Shown here: piece by piece, positions 1 through 11,595 of the stretch | Position numbering within the stretch: position 1 is the first letter of the stretch | Layout: each line of letters starts with the position of its first letter | NCBI GenBank assembly: GCA_017625435.1 | Contig: JAGAKX010000025.1 | Span: 1 to 38,152 of the forward strand | DNA from: Clostridia bacterium | Lineage (GTDB): Bacteria > Bacillota > Clostridia > Oscillospirales > Acutalibacteraceae | Length of the DNA stretch: 38,152 bases | Direction of reading: 5' to 3' | Notes under the pieces: model-generated | The model's input: only the letters and a program-made list of their open reading frames with translations | The model's database searches: none | Told to the model about the DNA's origin: nothing | Made by a program: the position numbers and the translations under genes

Positions 1-127
1 CAGCCTGACCCTTGAGGGAGAGATACTTTGTGATAGCAGCTGTAAGAGTTGTCTTACCGTGGTCAACGTGACCGATAGTACCAATGTTTACATGGGGCTT
101 GGTTCTTTCAAATTTAGCTTTTGCCAT
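1..127 (-). CDS. tuf: Elongation factor Tu, N-terminal fragment (cut by window edge)
   Basis: The first 42 residues of EF-Tu, the GTPase that brings aminoacyl-tRNA to the ribosome. The translated start [20 protein letters not shown] leads into the P-loop GHVDHGKTT, which is diagnostic. The ATG (125-127) is preceded by a strong AGGAGG (137-142). The gene runs off the left end, so nothing can be said about the rest. It is the last gene of the str cluster rpsL-rpsG-fusA-tuf and is separated from fusA by 105 bp that hold a probable extra promoter. Confidence 0.97.
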   Translation of the reverse strand, partial: MAKAKFERTKPHVNIGTIGHVDHGKTTLTAAITKYLSLKGQA

Positions 128-174
128 GAGAATTAACCTCCTGATATAATTTGATAAAAATCAATTGCTTTAAT

Positions 175-203
175 ATTGTAGCAGACTTCTTGCCAAAAAG
201 CAA
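175..203 (-). promoter_or_regulatory. Probable tuf promoter in the fusA-tuf gap
   Basis: On the minus strand an extended -10 (TG-C-TACAAT; hexamer at 175-180) lies 17 bp from a weak -35 TTGCTT (198-203). An imperfect hairpin (178-212; core CTTGC/GCAAG plus AGACT/AGTCT) covers the same bases. It could instead be an RNA-processing or attenuation structure after fusA. A separate tuf promoter would allow the excess EF-Tu synthesis known in bacteria. Confidence 0.45.
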
Positions 204-232
204 GAGTCTACTGCAATTTATTATAAATTTAC

Positions 233-2296
233 TTATTTCTTGCTGATAGCTTCTGCAATGTTCTTGGGAACCTGAGCATAATGGCTGGGTTCCATTACAT
301 ACTGACCGCGGCCCTGAGTCTTGGAACGGAGGTCTGTAGCATAACCGAACATTGAAGAAAGGGGTACATCAGCATTAACCTGAGTTGCACCGTTACGAAC
401 TTCCTGATCACGGATCATACCGCGGCGGGCATTGATATCACCGATAACAGTTCCGAGGTAATCATCGGGTACTGTAACAGCAATCTTCATGATGGGCTCC
501 ATAAGAACGGGAGCAGCCTTCTGCATAGCATCCTTGAAAGCCATTGAGCCTGCAAGCTTGAAAGCCATTTCAGAAGAGTCAACCTCGTGATAGGATCCGT
601 CATAAAGTGTAACCTTAACGTCAACTACAGCGTAGCCTGCGAGAACACCGTTGGAAAGTGCGCCCTTGATACCTGCTTCAACTGCGGGGATGTATTCCTT
701 GGGAACAGCACCGCCGACAACTTCGTTAACGAATTCGAAGCCTTTTTCGGGGTTGGGTTCAATTCTGATCTTAACGTGACCGTACTGACCGTGACCGCCG
801 GACTGACGAGCGAACTTTGTATCGGATTCTGCATTCTTTGTGATTGTTTCTCTGTAAGCAACCTGAGGAGCACCGACGTTTGCTTCAACCTTGAATTCGC
901 GGAGCATTCTGTCTACGATGATTTCAAGATGTAATTCACCCATACCTGCAATAATGGTCTGGCCTGTTTCTTCATCGGTGTAGAACTTGAATGTGGGGTC
1001 TTCTTCAGCGAGCTTCATAAGAGCAATACCCATCTTCTCCTGACCTGCTTTGGTCTTGGGCTCAACGGCAACTCTGATAACGGGCTCGGGGAATTCCATC
1101 TGTTCAAGAATAATAGGATTCTTTTCGTCGCAAAGGGTGTCACCTGTGGTAGTATTCTTAACACCTACGATAGCACAGATATCACCGCAGTAGCACTGAT
1201 CAAGGTCAGCTCTGTGGTTAGCGTGCATCTGAAGAATACGGCCGAGTCTTTCGTTCTTACCCTTTGTTGAGTTATATGCGGAAGTACCGGAAACTGCGAT
1301 ACCTGAGTAAACTCTTGTGAAGCAGAGCTTACCGACGAAGGGGTCGGTAGCAATCTTGAAAGCAAGAGCTGCAAGAGGTGCGTCATCGGATACTTCACGT
1401 TCAATTTCATCACCTGTATCGGGGTCGATACCCTTTACGGAACCGACATCGAGGGGTGAGGGCATATAGTCAACAACTGCGTCAAGAAGCTTCTGAACAC
1501 CTCTGTTACGATATGATGTACCGCATACAACGGGAACCATTTCGTTTGCAAGTGTTGCCTTTCTGATTGCAGTCTTGATTTCCTGAACGTCGAGGTCGCC
1601 TGTTTCGAAATACTTCTCCATAAGTGCTTCGTCCTGTTCAGCTACATGCTCGAGGAGCTCTAAACGGTACTGTTCAGCAAGCTCCATCATATCTTCGGGA
1701 ATGTCAACAATTTCGGTCTTGAGACCTTCTTTGTCGTCATATATGGTTGCGTTCATTTCTACGAGGTCAATAATGCCCTTGAAATCGGCTTCAGCACCGA
1801 TGGGGAGCTGAATCGGAACAGCATTACACTTAAGTCTGTCCTTCATCATAGCCACAACATTGTAGAAGTTTGCACCCATAATGTCCATCTTGTTGACATA
1901 TACCATTCTGGGAACACGGTACTTGTCAGCCTGTCTCCAAACGGTTTCAGACTGAGGCTCAACGCCGCCCTTTGCACAGAGAACTGTAACGGAACCGTCA
2001 AGAACTCTGAGTGAACGCTCAACTTCAACGGTGAAGTCAACGTGACCGGGAGTGTCGATAATATTAACGCGGTGACCCTTCCAGAAGCATGTTGTAGCAG
2101 CAGAAGTAATTGTAATACCTCTTTCCTGCTCCTGTGCCATCCAGTCCATTGTTGCTGCACCGTCGTGTGTTTCACCGAGCTTATGGTTAACACCGGTGTA
2201 GAAAAGGATTCTTTCTGTGGTAGTGGTCTTACCTGCGTCGATATGAGCCATAATACCGATATTTCTTGTTAATTCAAGTGATACCTGTCTGGGCAT
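233..2296 (-). CDS. fusA: Elongation factor G
   Basis: EF-G, the translocation GTPase of the ribosome. The protein is 687 aa, normal for the family. The G domain is at the N-terminus: P-loop [20 protein letters not shown], and NKMD for guanine specificity. Domains II-V follow, with the domain IV region around [12 protein letters not shown] place the start at the internal ATG (2294-2296, MPRQVSLE): a GGAGG lies 8 nt upstream and actually overlaps an in-frame upstream ATG at 2306-2308, which has no ribosome site of its own. It sits 48 bp after rpsG in the str operon. Sequence is canonical, with no sign of decay. Confidence 0.97.
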   Translation of the reverse strand: MPRQVSLELTRNIGIMAHIDAGKTTTTERILFYTGVNHKLGETHDGAATMDWMAQEQERGITITSAATTCFWKGHRVNIIDTPGHVDFTVEVERSLRVLDGSVTVLCAKGGVEPQSETVWRQADKYRVPRMVYVNKMDIMGANFYNVVAMMKDRLKCNAVPIQLPIGAEADFKGIIDLVEMNATIYDDKEGLKTEIVDIPEDMMELAEQYRLELLEHVAEQDEALMEKYFETGDLDVQEIKTAIRKATLANEMVPVVCGTSYRNRGVQKLLDAVVDYMPSPLDVGSVKGIDPDTGDEIEREVSDDAPLAALAFKIATDPFVGKLCFTRVYSGIAVSGTSAYNSTKGKNERLGRILQMHANHRADLDQCYCGDICAIVGVKNTTTGDTLCDEKNPIILEQMEFPEPVIRVAVEPKTKAGQEKMGIALMKLAEEDPTFKFYTDEETGQTIIAGMGELHLEIIVDRMLREFKVEANVGAPQVAYRETITKNAESDTKFARQSGGHGQYGHVKIRIEPNPEKGFEFVNEVVGGAVPKEYIPAVEAGIKGALSNGVLAGYAVVDVKVTLYDGSYHEVDSSEMAFKLAGSMAFKDAMQKAAPVLMEPIMKIAVTVPDDYLGTVIGDINARRGMIRDQEVRNGATQVNADVPLSSMFGYATDLRSKTQGRGQYVMEPSHYAQVPKNIAEAISKK

Positions 2297-2344
2297 AATG
2301 TCCTCCATAAAAATTCTACAAGATATAGGATAATCGGGGTCCTA

Positions 2345-2905
<561 letters not shown>

Positions 2906-2983
2906 CTATATATATTAAAGCTTACATTGGTGAAAAATTTTCAACCTGCAAGAAGATTTTGTCCTGATCGATTTTACAAGGGC

Positions 2984-3403
2984 TTATTTCTTAGCCTTTG
3001 CTTTCTTTGTGCCGTACTTGGAACGGCTCTGCATTCTGCCGTTAACGCCCTGAGCATCAAGTGTTCCGCGGACGATGTGGTAACGTACACCGGGAAGGTC
3101 TTTAACTCTTCCGCCTCTTATAAGAACAACGGAGTGTTCCTGAAGATTGTGGCCGACACCGGGAATGTAAGCGGATACTTCAATACCGTTTGTAAGACGA
3201 ACTCTGGCAAGCTTTCTGAGAGCTGAGTTAGGCTTCTTGGGTGTATCGGTCTTAACAACTGTACATACACCGCGCTTCTGGGGAGAGTTGTGGTCAATCA
3301 TAACATTCTTATGAGAGTTGAGACCCTTACCGAGAGCGGGAGCCTTTGACTTCTTCTCAAGAGACTTTCTGCTGTTGCGAACAAGCTGATTAAAGGTTGG
3401 CAA
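2984..3403 (-). CDS. rpsL: 30S ribosomal protein S12 (Firmicutes long form)
   Basis: Decoding-centre protein S12, 139 aa. It carries the insertion after the N-terminal region (around [16 protein letters not shown]) that distinguishes the longer Firmicutes S12 from the roughly 124-aa E. coli form. The KPNSALRK loop, where streptomycin-resistance changes occur, is wild type. The [13 protein letters not shown] loop keeps the Asp that RimO modifies in other bacteria. The start ATG has AAAGGAGG upstream. It is the first gene of the str operon, behind its own promoter (3495-3524) and a leader hairpin. Confidence 0.97.
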   Translation of the reverse strand: MPTFNQLVRNSRKSLEKKSKAPALGKGLNSHKNVMIDHNSPQKRGVCTVVKTDTPKKPNSALRKLARVRLTNGIEVSAYIPGVGHNLQEHSVVLIRGGRVKDLPGVRYHIVRGTLDAQGVNGRMQSRSKYGTKKAKAKK

Positions 3404-3436
3404 TCTTTTTTCCTCCTTTATAGATTTTTATATCAA

Positions 3437-3464
3437 AAGGGAAAAATCATGCGATTTTTCCCTT
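3437..3464 (-). promoter_or_regulatory. Perfect 12-bp hairpin in the rpsL leader
   Basis: The arms AAGGGAAAAATC and GATTTTTCCCTT pair perfectly around a 4-nt loop. It lies between the predicted rpsL transcription start (near 3488) and its Shine-Dalgarno. Neither strand has a U-run directly after it, so it is not a normal intrinsic terminator. It may be a leader stabiliser, a processing site or a translational control element for the str operon. Confidence 0.6.
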
Positions 3465-3494
3465 GATAACAAAAATATCATCGCACAGTTTGCA

Positions 3495-3524
3495 ATTTTA
3501 ACATTAAATACACCTATTTGTCAA
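3495..3524 (-). promoter_or_regulatory. Sigma-A promoter of the str operon (rpsL-rpsG-fusA-tuf)
   Basis: Minus strand: -35 TTGACA (3519-3524), an 18-bp spacer, then an extended -10 TG-T-TAAAAT (hexamer 3495-3500). The predicted start is near 3488, giving a leader of roughly 85 nt. No convincing terminator was seen after rpoC, so read-through from rpoBC may add to this promoter. Confidence 0.8.
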
Positions 3525-3609
3525 CACCTTTTACAAAGATTTTGGCAAAAATTCGTTAAAAGTTACAAACTATACACTTGTAGCGACACTCAAAAGAAGA
3601 ATATAAGAA

Positions 3610-6600
3610 TTATTCTTCAATATCGTAGTCATTTTTCTCGATTGTAACACCGGAATAACGCTTCATACCTGTACCTGAGGGAAGAAGCTTACCGATAATT
3701 ACGTTCTCCTTAAGACCTACGAGGGGATCTACCTTGCCCTTGATAGCCGCATCCGTAAGAACTCTTGTTGTCTCCTGGAAGGATGCTGCAGCAAGGAAGG
3801 ATTCTGTTGCAAGAGAAGCCTTTGTGATACCGAGAAGCACGGGGGTATAGGTTGCGGGAACGTATTCCGTACCTGCCTGGGCGCAAGCTGCCTTTGCAGC
3901 CTTTACAGCCTTCTTGAACTCGCTCTTTTCGATTGTAGCACCGGAAAGAAGGTTTGTTGAACCGACCTCGTCAACCTTAACCTTACGCATCATCTGACGG
4001 ATAATAACCTCAATGTGCTTGTCGTTAAGCTCAACGCCCTGTGCACGGTAAGGAGCCTGTGCTTCTTTTATAAGGTAATTATAAAGCTCGTTTACGCCGA
4101 GGATATCAAGAACATCGTGGGGATTTGCAGAGCCTTCCGTAAGAAGCGCACCCTTTTCGATGTGCTGACCCTCCTGAACAAGCTTTGTGCAGCCGAAGGG
4201 TATCTTTTCTTCAACAGCGATATTGTCCTCTGTTGTGATAACAATGCTTTCGGTTACCTTCTTGCCCTTGGTTGTTGTCTTAAAGGAAACAGTACCTGTA
4301 GCTCTTGCGATAAATGCAACAGTCTTGGGCTTTCTTGCTTCAAAAAGCTCTTCAACTCGGGGAAGACCTCGTGTAATATCGGCTGTGGTAGCAACACCAC
4401 CGGTGTGGAAGGTTCTCATGGTAAGCTGTGTACCGGGTTCACCGATTGACTGAGCGGCAACAACACCGACAGCTTCGCCTGTTGAAACGGGACGGCCCGT
4501 TGCAAGGTTCTTACCGTAGCACTTCTTACATACACCGTGAGTAGCTTCACAGGTAAGAAGAGAACGGATCTTTACGTGTGTATAACCTGCAGCAACAATC
4601 TTCTTTGCATCAGCACCGGAAAGGATATGCTCGTTATCCATAAGAAGGCTGCCGTCTTCATTATAAAGATTTTCAAAGAGGTATCTGCCTTCAAGTCTTT
4701 CTGTAAGGCTTTCAAGAAGGCTGTCCTTTTCACCGTAGATGTCAAATACCTCGAAGCCCTCTGTGCATCCGCAATCATCCTCAAGAACGATAATTTCCTG
4801 AGAAATATCAACAAGACGTCTGGTAAGGTAACCTGAGTCAGCGGTACGAAGCGCCGTATCGGCAAGACCCTTACGGGCACCACGTGATGAAATGAAGTAT
4901 TCAAGCACGTTAAGACCTTCACGGTAGTTAGCCTTGATGGGGATTTCGATGGTCTGACCTGATGTATTTGAAATGGGTCCTCGCATACCTGCAAGCTGGT
5001 TAAGCTGTGAAGCATTACCACGGGCACCGGAACCGAGCATCATATGGATGGGGTTTCTGCTGTCGAGGTTTGTGCTGATTTCTTCGGAAATCTTGTTTGT
5101 GCACTTTTCCCAGATATTGATAACAGACTTATAACGTCTTTCTTCTGTGATGTAACCGCGGTTGAAGTACTGCATAATCTCTTCAACCTGACGCTCTGCC
5201 TCTGCAAGGTACTGAGCCTTCTTCTCGGGGATTACGGCGTCAAATACGGATACTGTGATACCTGACTGAGTTGAGTATTTATAACCCTGATTCTTGATTC
5301 TGTCAAGAACATCGGCAGATACATTTGTGCCGTGAACCTCAATACACTTGTCAATAATCTTACCAAGCTGCTTCTTGTCAACAACAAATTCAGCTTCCAT
5401 CTGAACCATACTGTCGGCATCAGAAGGATCTCTCTTTACAAAGCCGAGGTCCTGAGGAACGGGTCTGTTGAAAATAACACGGCCGAGAGTTGTTTTTGCA
5501 AAGCCTGTATATTCTACACCGTTTATTTCCTTGGTAATGCGAAGCTTAATGGGAGCGTGAAGTCCGAGAACACCTGCCTCATAAGCCATAATTGCTTCAT
5601 TTTCATCTCTGTAAACATTGTTTGCTCCGGGCTCGTCTTCTCTTACAAGGGTCAGATAGTAGGAACCGAGAACCATGTCCTGAGAGGGAACGGTTACGGG
5701 CTTACCGTCTGAGGGCTTGAGAAGGTTGTTTGAAGCAAGCATAAGGAAGCGTGCTTCAGCCTGAGCTTCAACTGAAAGAGGTACGTGAACAGCCATCTGG
5801 TCACCGTCGAAGTCAGCGTTGAAGGCCGTACATACAAGGGGATGAAGCTTAATAGCTCTGCCTTCTACAAGTACGGGCTCGAATGCCTGAATACCGAGGC
5901 GGTGAAGCGTAGGAGCACGGTTAAGCATAACGGGATGGTCCTTGATAACCGTTTCCAGAGCATCCCATACAACGTGGTCAACTCTTTCAATGAGCTTCTT
6001 TGCTGCCTTGATGTTCTTTGCAACACCGATGTCGCAGAGTCTCTTCATTACGAAGGGCTTGAAAAGCTCAAGAGCCATTTCCTTGGGAAGACCGCACTGA
6101 TAAATCTTAAGTGTGGGACCTACAACGATAACGGAACGGCCTGAGAAGTCAACACGCTTACCGAGAAGGTTCTGACGGAAACGTCCCTGCTTACCCTTGA
6201 GCATATCGGAAAGAGACTTGAGAGGTCTGTTGTTGGGACCTGTAACGGGTCTGCCTCTTCTGCCGTTGTCGATAAGTGCGTCAACAGCCTCCTGAAGCAT
6301 TCTCTTTTCGTTCTTTACGATGGATTCGGGAGAACCGAGCTTAAGAAGAGTCTTAAGTCTTTCGTTTCTGTTGATAACACGTCTGTAAAGGTCGTTAAGG
6401 TCGCTTGTTGCAAATCTGCCGCCGTCAAGCTGAACCATAGGACGGAGATCCGGAGGAATTACGGGGATAACGTCAAGAATCATCCACTCGGGACGGTTGC
6501 CTGACTGACGGAAGGCTTCAACAACCTCAAGACGCTTAAGAACACGGAGCTTCTGCTGACCGTCAAGGTCCTTGATTTCCTCCTTGAGCTCTTCGGCAAG

Positions 6601-7203
6601 CTTCTCAACATCGATTTCGGAGAGAAGAATCTTGATAGCCTCTGCGCCCATCATTGCCTCGAATTCACCTGTAACGTCACGGGTAAGACATTCCTGATAT
6701 GTGTTTTCATCAATGATGTCACCCTTGCTGAGATTACAGTCACCGGGACGTAAAACTATATAATTGTCGAAATAGATAACTCTTTCAAGCTGACGGGGTG
6801 CAATGCCGAGCATAAGACCGATTCTTGAAGGGATACCCTTGAAGTACCAGATGTGGGATACGGGGCAGGCAAGCTCAATACGGCCCATTCTTTCACGGCG
6901 GACCTTTGACTTTGTAACCTTAACACCGCAACGGTCGCAGACAGTACCCTTATAGTGCTGTCTCTTATACTTACCGCAATGGCACTCCCAGTCCTTTACG
7001 GGTCCGAAAATAACCTCGCAGAAAAGACCGTCCTTTTCGGGCTTGAGAGTTCTGTAGTTAATCGTTTCAGCCTTCTTTACCTCACCGAAAGACCACGAAC
7101 GGATCTTATCGGGTGAAGCAAGGCCGATCTGAATTGATTCAAAATTTAATTTATTGTAATTGTCTTCTGTATATTTCTTAACAGTTACTGCACTTTCGCT
7201 CAT
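3610..7203 (-). CDS. rpoC: RNA polymerase beta' subunit
   Basis: Catalytic beta' subunit, 1197 aa, full length for a Firmicutes RpoC. The N-terminal zinc site is intact (C74, C76, C89, C92). The active-site metal motif NADFDGDQ is at residues 462-469. The second zinc site is visible in the C-terminal third (DDCGCTEG, then [13 protein letters not shown]). The start ATG has AAAGGAGC 11 nt upstream. It follows rpoB after 49 bp, which indicates co-transcription. The gap to rpsL (206 bp) lacks an L7Ae-like gene, which often sits there in Bacilli. Confidence 0.98.
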   Translation of the reverse strand: MSESAVTVKKYTEDNYNKLNFESIQIGLASPDKIRSWSFGEVKKAETINYRTLKPEKDGLFCEVIFGPVKDWECHCGKYKRQHYKGTVCDRCGVKVTKSKVRRERMGRIELACPVSHIWYFKGIPSRIGLMLGIAPRQLERVIYFDNYIVLRPGDCNLSKGDIIDENTYQECLTRDVTGEFEAMMGAEAIKILLSEIDVEKLAEELKEEIKDLDGQQKLRVLKRLEVVEAFRQSGNRPEWMILDVIPVIPPDLRPMVQLDGGRFATSDLNDLYRRVINRNERLKTLLKLGSPESIVKNEKRMLQEAVDALIDNGRRGRPVTGPNNRPLKSLSDMLKGKQGRFRQNLLGKRVDFSGRSVIVVGPTLKIYQCGLPKEMALELFKPFVMKRLCDIGVAKNIKAAKKLIERVDHVVWDALETVIKDHPVMLNRAPTLHRLGIQAFEPVLVEGRAIKLHPLVCTAFNADFDGDQMAVHVPLSVEAQAEARFLMLASNNLLKPSDGKPVTVPSQDMVLGSYYLTLVREDEPGANNVYRDENEAIMAYEAGVLGLHAPIKLRITKEINGVEYTGFAKTTLGRVIFNRPVPQDLGFVKRDPSDADSMVQMEAEFVVDKKQLGKIIDKCIEVHGTNVSADVLDRIKNQGYKYSTQSGITVSVFDAVIPEKKAQYLAEAERQVEEIMQYFNRGYITEERRYKSVINIWEKCTNKISEEISTNLDSRNPIHMMLGSGARGNASQLNQLAGMRGPISNTSGQTIEIPIKANYREGLNVLEYFISSRGARKGLADTALRTADSGYLTRRLVDISQEIIVLEDDCGCTEGFEVFDIYGEKDSLLESLTERLEGRYLFENLYNEDGSLLMDNEHILSGADAKKIVAAGYTHVKIRSLLTCEATHGVCKKCYGKNLATGRPVSTGEAVGVVAAQSIGEPGTQLTMRTFHTGGVATTADITRGLPRVEELFEARKPKTVAFIARATGTVSFKTTTKGKKVTESIVITTEDNIAVEEKIPFGCTKLVQEGQHIEKGALLTEGSANPHDVLDILGVNELYNYLIKEAQAPYRAQGVELNDKHIEVIIRQMMRKVKVDEVGSTNLLSGATIEKSEFKKAVKAAKAACAQAGTEYVPATYTPVLLGITKASLATESFLAAASFQETTRVLTDAAIKGKVDPLVGLKENVIIGKLLPSGTGMKRYSGVTIEKNDYDIEE

Positions 7204-7252
7204 CTGACAACTGCTCCTTTATATATTAATCGGGAATCCTGCTGCTGCGGCA

Positions 7253-10200
7253 TCAGTCAATGTCATTATCTGCACCGCTTACGATATTGAAGCCGTTTCT
7301 TTCGTACTCGTCTTCAGCATCTTCCGAGCTGAAGCCCATAAGCTCTGCAGCATCGAAAATGTCGTCATCATCGAGTTCTTCGTCATCAGCGAAATCATCG
7401 CCGCCGAAGTCGTCTGCAACTACTTCATCGGGTACGGGAGGAAGGTCTGCGGCAGGAGCTTCATCATCGCAGTAATCCTGCTGAAGGTCGATTTCAACAC
7501 CGTCTTCATCGAATACGGTGATATCGAGAGCAAGAGACTGTAATTCTCTTACAAGAACCTTGAAGCTTTCGGGGATACCGGGACGGGGTACTGCCTCGCC
7601 CTTGACGATTGCCTCATAAGCCTTTACACGGCCTACGATATCGTCGGACTTGATTGTAAGGATTTCCTGAAGAGTATATGCTGCGCCGTATGCTTCAAGT
7701 GCCCAAACTTCCATTTCACCGAAACGCTGTCCGCCGAACTGAGCCTTACCGCCCAGAGGCTGCTGTGTAACGAGAGCATAGGGACCTGTTGAACGTGCGT
7801 GAATCTTATCATCAACGAGATGATGGAGCTTGAGGTAGTACATGACACCTACCGTTACGGGGTTGTCAAACTTCTGACCGGTTCTTCCGTCGTAAAGCAC
7901 GGACTTACCGTCTTCTCTGAGACCTGCAAGCTTGAGGCATTCCTGAATATCGCTTTCATGAGCGCCGTCGAATACGGGAGTCATAATCTTCCATCCGAGC
8001 TCGCGGCATGCACGGCCGAGGTGAACCTCGAGTACCTGACCGATGTTCATTCGGGAAGGAACGCCCAGGGGATTAAGAACGATATCAAGAGGAGTACCGT
8101 CCTCAAGGAAGGGCATATCCTCCTGAGGAAGAATTCTTGAAACAACACCCTTGTTACCGTGACGGCCTGCCATCTTGTCGCCGACGGAGAGCTTTCTCTT
8201 CTGTGCAACATAGCAGCGTACAATCTTGTTAACACCGGGGTTGAGCTCGCTTGAGTTAGCTCTTGTGTAAACTTCAACATTTACAACGATACCGTAAGCA
8301 CCGTGGGGAAGCTTCAGGGATGTATCCTTGCATTCGCCTGACTTTTCACCGAAGATAGCACGGAGAAGTCTGTGCTCTGCATTGAGCTCTGTTTCGCCCT
8401 TGGGAGTGATTTTACCGACAAGAATATCACCTGCGCGGACCTCAGCACCGACACGGATAATACCCTGCTCGTCAAGATCCTTGAGAGCATCCTCGGAAAC
8501 GTTGGGGATATCTCTTGTAATCTGTTCCGGTCCGAGCTTGGTTTCACGGGCTTCTATTTCATACTTTTCAATGTGGATAGATGTATATACGTCGTCGCGT
8601 ACAATCTTTTCGTTAATGAGAACGGCGTCTTCGTAGTTGTAGCCTTCCCAGGTCATAAAGCCTACAAGGGCATTTTTACCGAGGGAGATTTCACCGTCGC
8701 TTGTTGCGGGACCGTCAGCAATGACGTTGCCCTTTTCAATTCTTTCACCCACACTTACAATGGGTCTCTGGTTGATACATGTGCCCTGGTTGGAGCGCAT
8801 AAATTTGATGAGAGAGTAAACATCAACATCGCCTTCGTCTGTTGTGATTTCAACAGAGTCTGCGCTTACCTTTGTAACGGTACCGGTGCGTTCTGCAAGC
8901 ACACATACACCTGAGTCGCAGGCGGACTTGTATTCCATACCTGTTCCGATGATGGGAGATTCTGTCTTGAGAAGCGGAACTGCCTGACGCTGCATGTTAG
9001 CACCCATAAGTGCACGGTTTGCGTCGTCGTTTTCAAGGAAGGGAATCATAGCGGTAGCAACGGAAACAACCATCTTGGGGGAGATATCCATATAGTCAAC
9101 CTCGGATGCGTCAACCTCAAGGAATTCATCCCTGTAACGAACGATAACCTTCTTGTTTGCAAAGAAGCCGTCTTCTGTAAGAGGCTCATTAGCCTGTGCA
9201 ACCTTGAAGCTGTCTTCAACGTCAGCTGTCATATAAAGAACTTCGTCAAGCACCTTGCCGGTTTCCTTGTCAACACGGCGGAAGGGAGCCTCGATGAAGC
9301 CGTACTTGTTGATTCTTGCGAATGTATCAAGTGAGGAGATAAGACCGATGTTGGGACCTTCGGGAGATTCGATGGGACACATACGGCCGTAGTGTGTATA
9401 GTGAACGTCTCGAACCTCGAAGCCTGCACGGTCTCTTGAAAGACCGCCGGGACCCAGAGCCGAAAGACGGCGCTTGTGAGTAAGCTCTGCAAGGGGGTTA
9501 ACCTGGTCCATGAACTGTGAAAGAGGAGATGAACCGAAGAATTCCTTGATAACGGAGGTTACGGACTTGATGTTGATAAGAGATGCAATTGTTGCAGGCT
9601 CTTTTCTGAGGGACATCTTTTCGCGGACAACTCTTTCAAGTCTTGAGAAGCCGATTCTGAACTGATTCTGGAGAAGCTCGCCGACTGAACGGATACGGCG
9701 GTTACCGAGATGGTCGATGTCATCTGTATAACCTACACCGTTTGCAAGACAGTTGAGGTAGTTGATTGAGGAGAAGATATCGTCAACGGTGATGTGCTTG
9801 GGAATAAGCTCGTCACAACGGTCGGAAAGCTCTTTTGCAAGCTCTTCCTTGTCTTCGATTTCCTTGTCGAGGATGTCCTTAAGTACGCTGAAGCAGACCT
9901 TTTCGTTGATTCCGAGAGCATCAAGCTCTTCAACCGTGAACTGAGGGAAGAACTCGTAGGGCTCGCACATACCGTTTGTGATAACCTTTACGGGCTCGCC
10001 GCCGTCAGCATAGACTTCAACAATGCTTACGCCTGCCTGCTCCATCTGCTGAGCAATTTCCTTGGTTACTACTGTGTCAGCCTCGAAAACCTCGCCGAAA
10101 GCACCGGTTACGGTGTTTACAAGCACACGGTCAACGATTCTGTCCGTAAGAGCAAGCTTCTTGTTGTACTTGTATCTGCCGACTCTTGAAAGATCGTAAC

Positions 10201-11017
10201 GTCTGTCGTCAAAGAAGAGTCCCTCAAGGTGTGATTTTGCGGAGTCAATCGTGGGAGGCTCACCGGGACGGAGCTTCTTGTAAACTTCAATAAGAGCTTC
10301 AGCGGAATTCTTGGTAGTATCCTTTGCAAGAGTTGCCATAATTCTTGCATCCTCACCGAAGAATTCAATAATGTCGGAATTGGAGTCAAGACCGAGAGCT
10401 CTGATAAAGGTTGTTATGGGGAGCTTTCTGTTCTTGTCGATTCTTACGCTGAAAATATCGTTTGCATCCGTTTCGTATTCAAGCCATGCACCGCGGTTGG
10501 GGATAATGGTTGAAGTAATATCGAATGTATTTTTGCTTGCCTTGTCAAAATATATACCGGGGGAACGGACAAGCTGAGAAATGATAACACGCTCTGCACC
10601 GTTGATAACAAAGGTGCCGCTGTCAGTCATCTTGGGAAGGTCGCCCATATAAATCTCGTCTTCGATAAATTCCTCTTCCTCACCGTTAGCGGCTTTCTTG
10701 GAAAGACGGACCTTAACCTTAAGGCTGTCCGCATACGTTGCGTCTCTTTCCTTGCAGTCCTTTACGGTATAGTTGCGTTCGGGGTTATGGGGGTCCTTGG
10801 GTTCAAGATGGGCATCAATGAATTCAAGCACAAGGTCGCTCGAAAACTCTGTTATACCTCCGATATCATTGAACACTTCCTTAAGACCGACATCGAGAAA
10901 CCACTTGTATGAGTTCTTCTGTACCTCGATCAGATTAGGCATCTCCATTACCTCATTGATCTTAGCGAAGCTCATTCTGGTGTTTTTGCCGAGATTCACA
11001 GGTTTCACATTAGGCAT
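7253..11017 (-). CDS. rpoB: RNA polymerase beta subunit with long acidic tail
   Basis: Beta subunit of RNA polymerase, 1254 aa. The rifampicin-binding segment (around [18 protein letters not shown], then [13 protein letters not shown]) keeps the Asp, His and Ser residues whose change gives resistance, so a susceptible-type pocket is predicted. After the conserved C-terminal region it adds about 70 residues very rich in Asp/Glu (for example [12 protein letters not shown]). That tail makes the antisense strand look like a Ser-rich ORF. GGAG precedes the ATG. Unusually, rplJ-rplL is not upstream: rpoB starts its own transcription unit, divergent from spoIIID. Confidence 0.98.
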   Translation of the reverse strand: MPNVKPVNLGKNTRMSFAKINEVMEMPNLIEVQKNSYKWFLDVGLKEVFNDIGGITEFSSDLVLEFIDAHLEPKDPHNPERNYTVKDCKERDATYADSLKVKVRLSKKAANGEEEEFIEDEIYMGDLPKMTDSGTFVINGAERVIISQLVRSPGIYFDKASKNTFDITSTIIPNRGAWLEYETDANDIFSVRIDKNRKLPITTFIRALGLDSNSDIIEFFGEDARIMATLAKDTTKNSAEALIEVYKKLRPGEPPTIDSAKSHLEGLFFDDRRYDLSRVGRYKYNKKLALTDRIVDRVLVNTVTGAFGEVFEADTVVTKEIAQQMEQAGVSIVEVYADGGEPVKVITNGMCEPYEFFPQFTVEELDALGINEKVCFSVLKDILDKEIEDKEELAKELSDRCDELIPKHITVDDIFSSINYLNCLANGVGYTDDIDHLGNRRIRSVGELLQNQFRIGFSRLERVVREKMSLRKEPATIASLINIKSVTSVIKEFFGSSPLSQFMDQVNPLAELTHKRRLSALGPGGLSRDRAGFEVRDVHYTHYGRMCPIESPEGPNIGLISSLDTFARINKYGFIEAPFRRVDKETGKVLDEVLYMTADVEDSFKVAQANEPLTEDGFFANKKVIVRYRDEFLEVDASEVDYMDISPKMVVSVATAMIPFLENDDANRALMGANMQRQAVPLLKTESPIIGTGMEYKSACDSGVCVLAERTGTVTKVSADSVEITTDEGDVDVYSLIKFMRSNQGTCINQRPIVSVGERIEKGNVIADGPATSDGEISLGKNALVGFMTWEGYNYEDAVLINEKIVRDDVYTSIHIEKYEIEARETKLGPEQITRDIPNVSEDALKDLDEQGIIRVGAEVRAGDILVGKITPKGETELNAEHRLLRAIFGEKSGECKDTSLKLPHGAYGIVVNVEVYTRANSSELNPGVNKIVRCYVAQKRKLSVGDKMAGRHGNKGVVSRILPQEDMPFLEDGTPLDIVLNPLGVPSRMNIGQVLEVHLGRACRELGWKIMTPVFDGAHESDIQECLKLAGLREDGKSVLYDGRTGQKFDNPVTVGVMYYLKLHHLVDDKIHARSTGPYALVTQQPLGGKAQFGGQRFGEMEVWALEAYGAAYTLQEILTIKSDDIVGRVKAYEAIVKGEAVPRPGIPESFKVLVRELQSLALDITVFDEDGVEIDLQQDYCDDEAPAADLPPVPDEVVADDFGGDDFADDEELDDDDIFDAAELMGFSSEDAEDEYERNGFNIVSGADNDID

Positions 11018-11141
11018 TCAATCCAACTCCGTTCTTTGTTACTTATTTTCGGAGAATGTGCATCCCCCGTATTACCCGCATAATATAATATTAAATAGGG
11101 CCTACAAAAGGATATTCACATCCATAATAATGCATTTTAGT

Positions 11142-11170
11142 ATATTACATCAAAGCTTACCCGTTGTCAA
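11142..11170 (-). promoter_or_regulatory. Sigma-A promoter of rpoB-rpoC
   Basis: Minus strand: -35 TTGACA (11165-11170), 17-bp spacer, -10 TAATAT (11142-11147). The transcription start would be near 11135, leaving a leader of about 118 nt before rpoB. It is back-to-back with the spoIIID promoter, about 80 bp apart. Confidence 0.75.
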
Positions 11171-11251
11171 TACTAAATTTAATTTTTTTGTATATTTTAT
11201 TAATAATTGCTTTTAGTAATATAAAACAGAGCTTTTCAGGGCAGTTTTTCT

Positions 11252-11280
11252 GCATTTTTCCTCCCTCCCGGTCATATAAC
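11252..11280 (+). promoter_or_regulatory. Sigma-E-type sporulation promoter of spoIIID
   Basis: GCATTTT (11252-11258), a 14-bp spacer and CATATAAC (11273-11280) resemble the B. subtilis sigma-E consensus (about KMATATT, 13-15 bp, CATACAMT). In B. subtilis spoIIID is sigma-E dependent in the mother cell, so position and function agree. Transcription would begin about 6-7 bp later, ahead of GGAGG (11301-11305). Confidence 0.6.
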
Positions 11281-11313
11281 TTTAGTGATACAAATTTCAG
11301 GGAGGAATTACAG

Positions 11314-11595
11314 GTGAATACCTTTTCCGAGGAAAGAGCCGTAGAGCTCGGGAAATATATCGTAAAAAACAGGGTCACCGTCCGCGCCGCCGCAGAAATC
11401 TTCGGCGTATCAAAATCAACGGTACATACGGACATAACAGATAAGCTTAAGGAGGTTGACCCTCCCCTTTATCTGAGGGTCAGAGAGGTGCTGGATGTAA
11501 ACAAGGCACAACGCCACATAAGAGGGGGCCTTGCCACAAAAGAAAAATATCTTAGGCTGACGGGAGTTGAACCCATCACGCCTGACAAACGATAA
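11314..11595 (+). CDS. spoIIID: Sporulation transcriptional regulator SpoIIID, GTG start
   Basis: Mother-cell DNA-binding regulator of sporulation, acting between sigma-E and sigma-K. The protein is 93 aa, the same length as B. subtilis SpoIIID. A helix-turn-helix covers about residues 21-45 (VRAAAEIFGVSKSTVHTDIT), followed by the conserved basic segment QRHIRGGLATKEKYL. The start is GTG (11314-11316) with GGAGG (11301-11305) 8 nt upstream; the frame is open further upstream but that part overlaps the promoter. The last 13-14 residues (RLTGVEPITPDKR) are encoded inside the left arm of the 11553-11827 repeat, so the native C-terminus may have been replaced. It shows that the organism, or a recent ancestor, forms endospores. 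Confidence 0.93.
   Translation: MNTFSEERAVELGKYIVKNRVTVRAAAEIFGVSKSTVHTDITDKLKEVDPPLYLRVREVLDVNKAQRHIRGGLATKEKYLRLTGVEPITPDKR

Noticed and set aside
7260..7475. Serine-rich ORF on the plus strand
   Set aside because: It is the antisense of the Asp/Glu-rich RpoB tail (GAT/GAC/GAA read backwards give Ser codons).
11559..11576. tRNA-like T-arm (minus strand GGGTTCAACTCCC with a 5-bp stem possible)
   Set aside because: No acceptor, D or anticodon arms at the right distances and no CCA end; it is the end of the inverted repeat.
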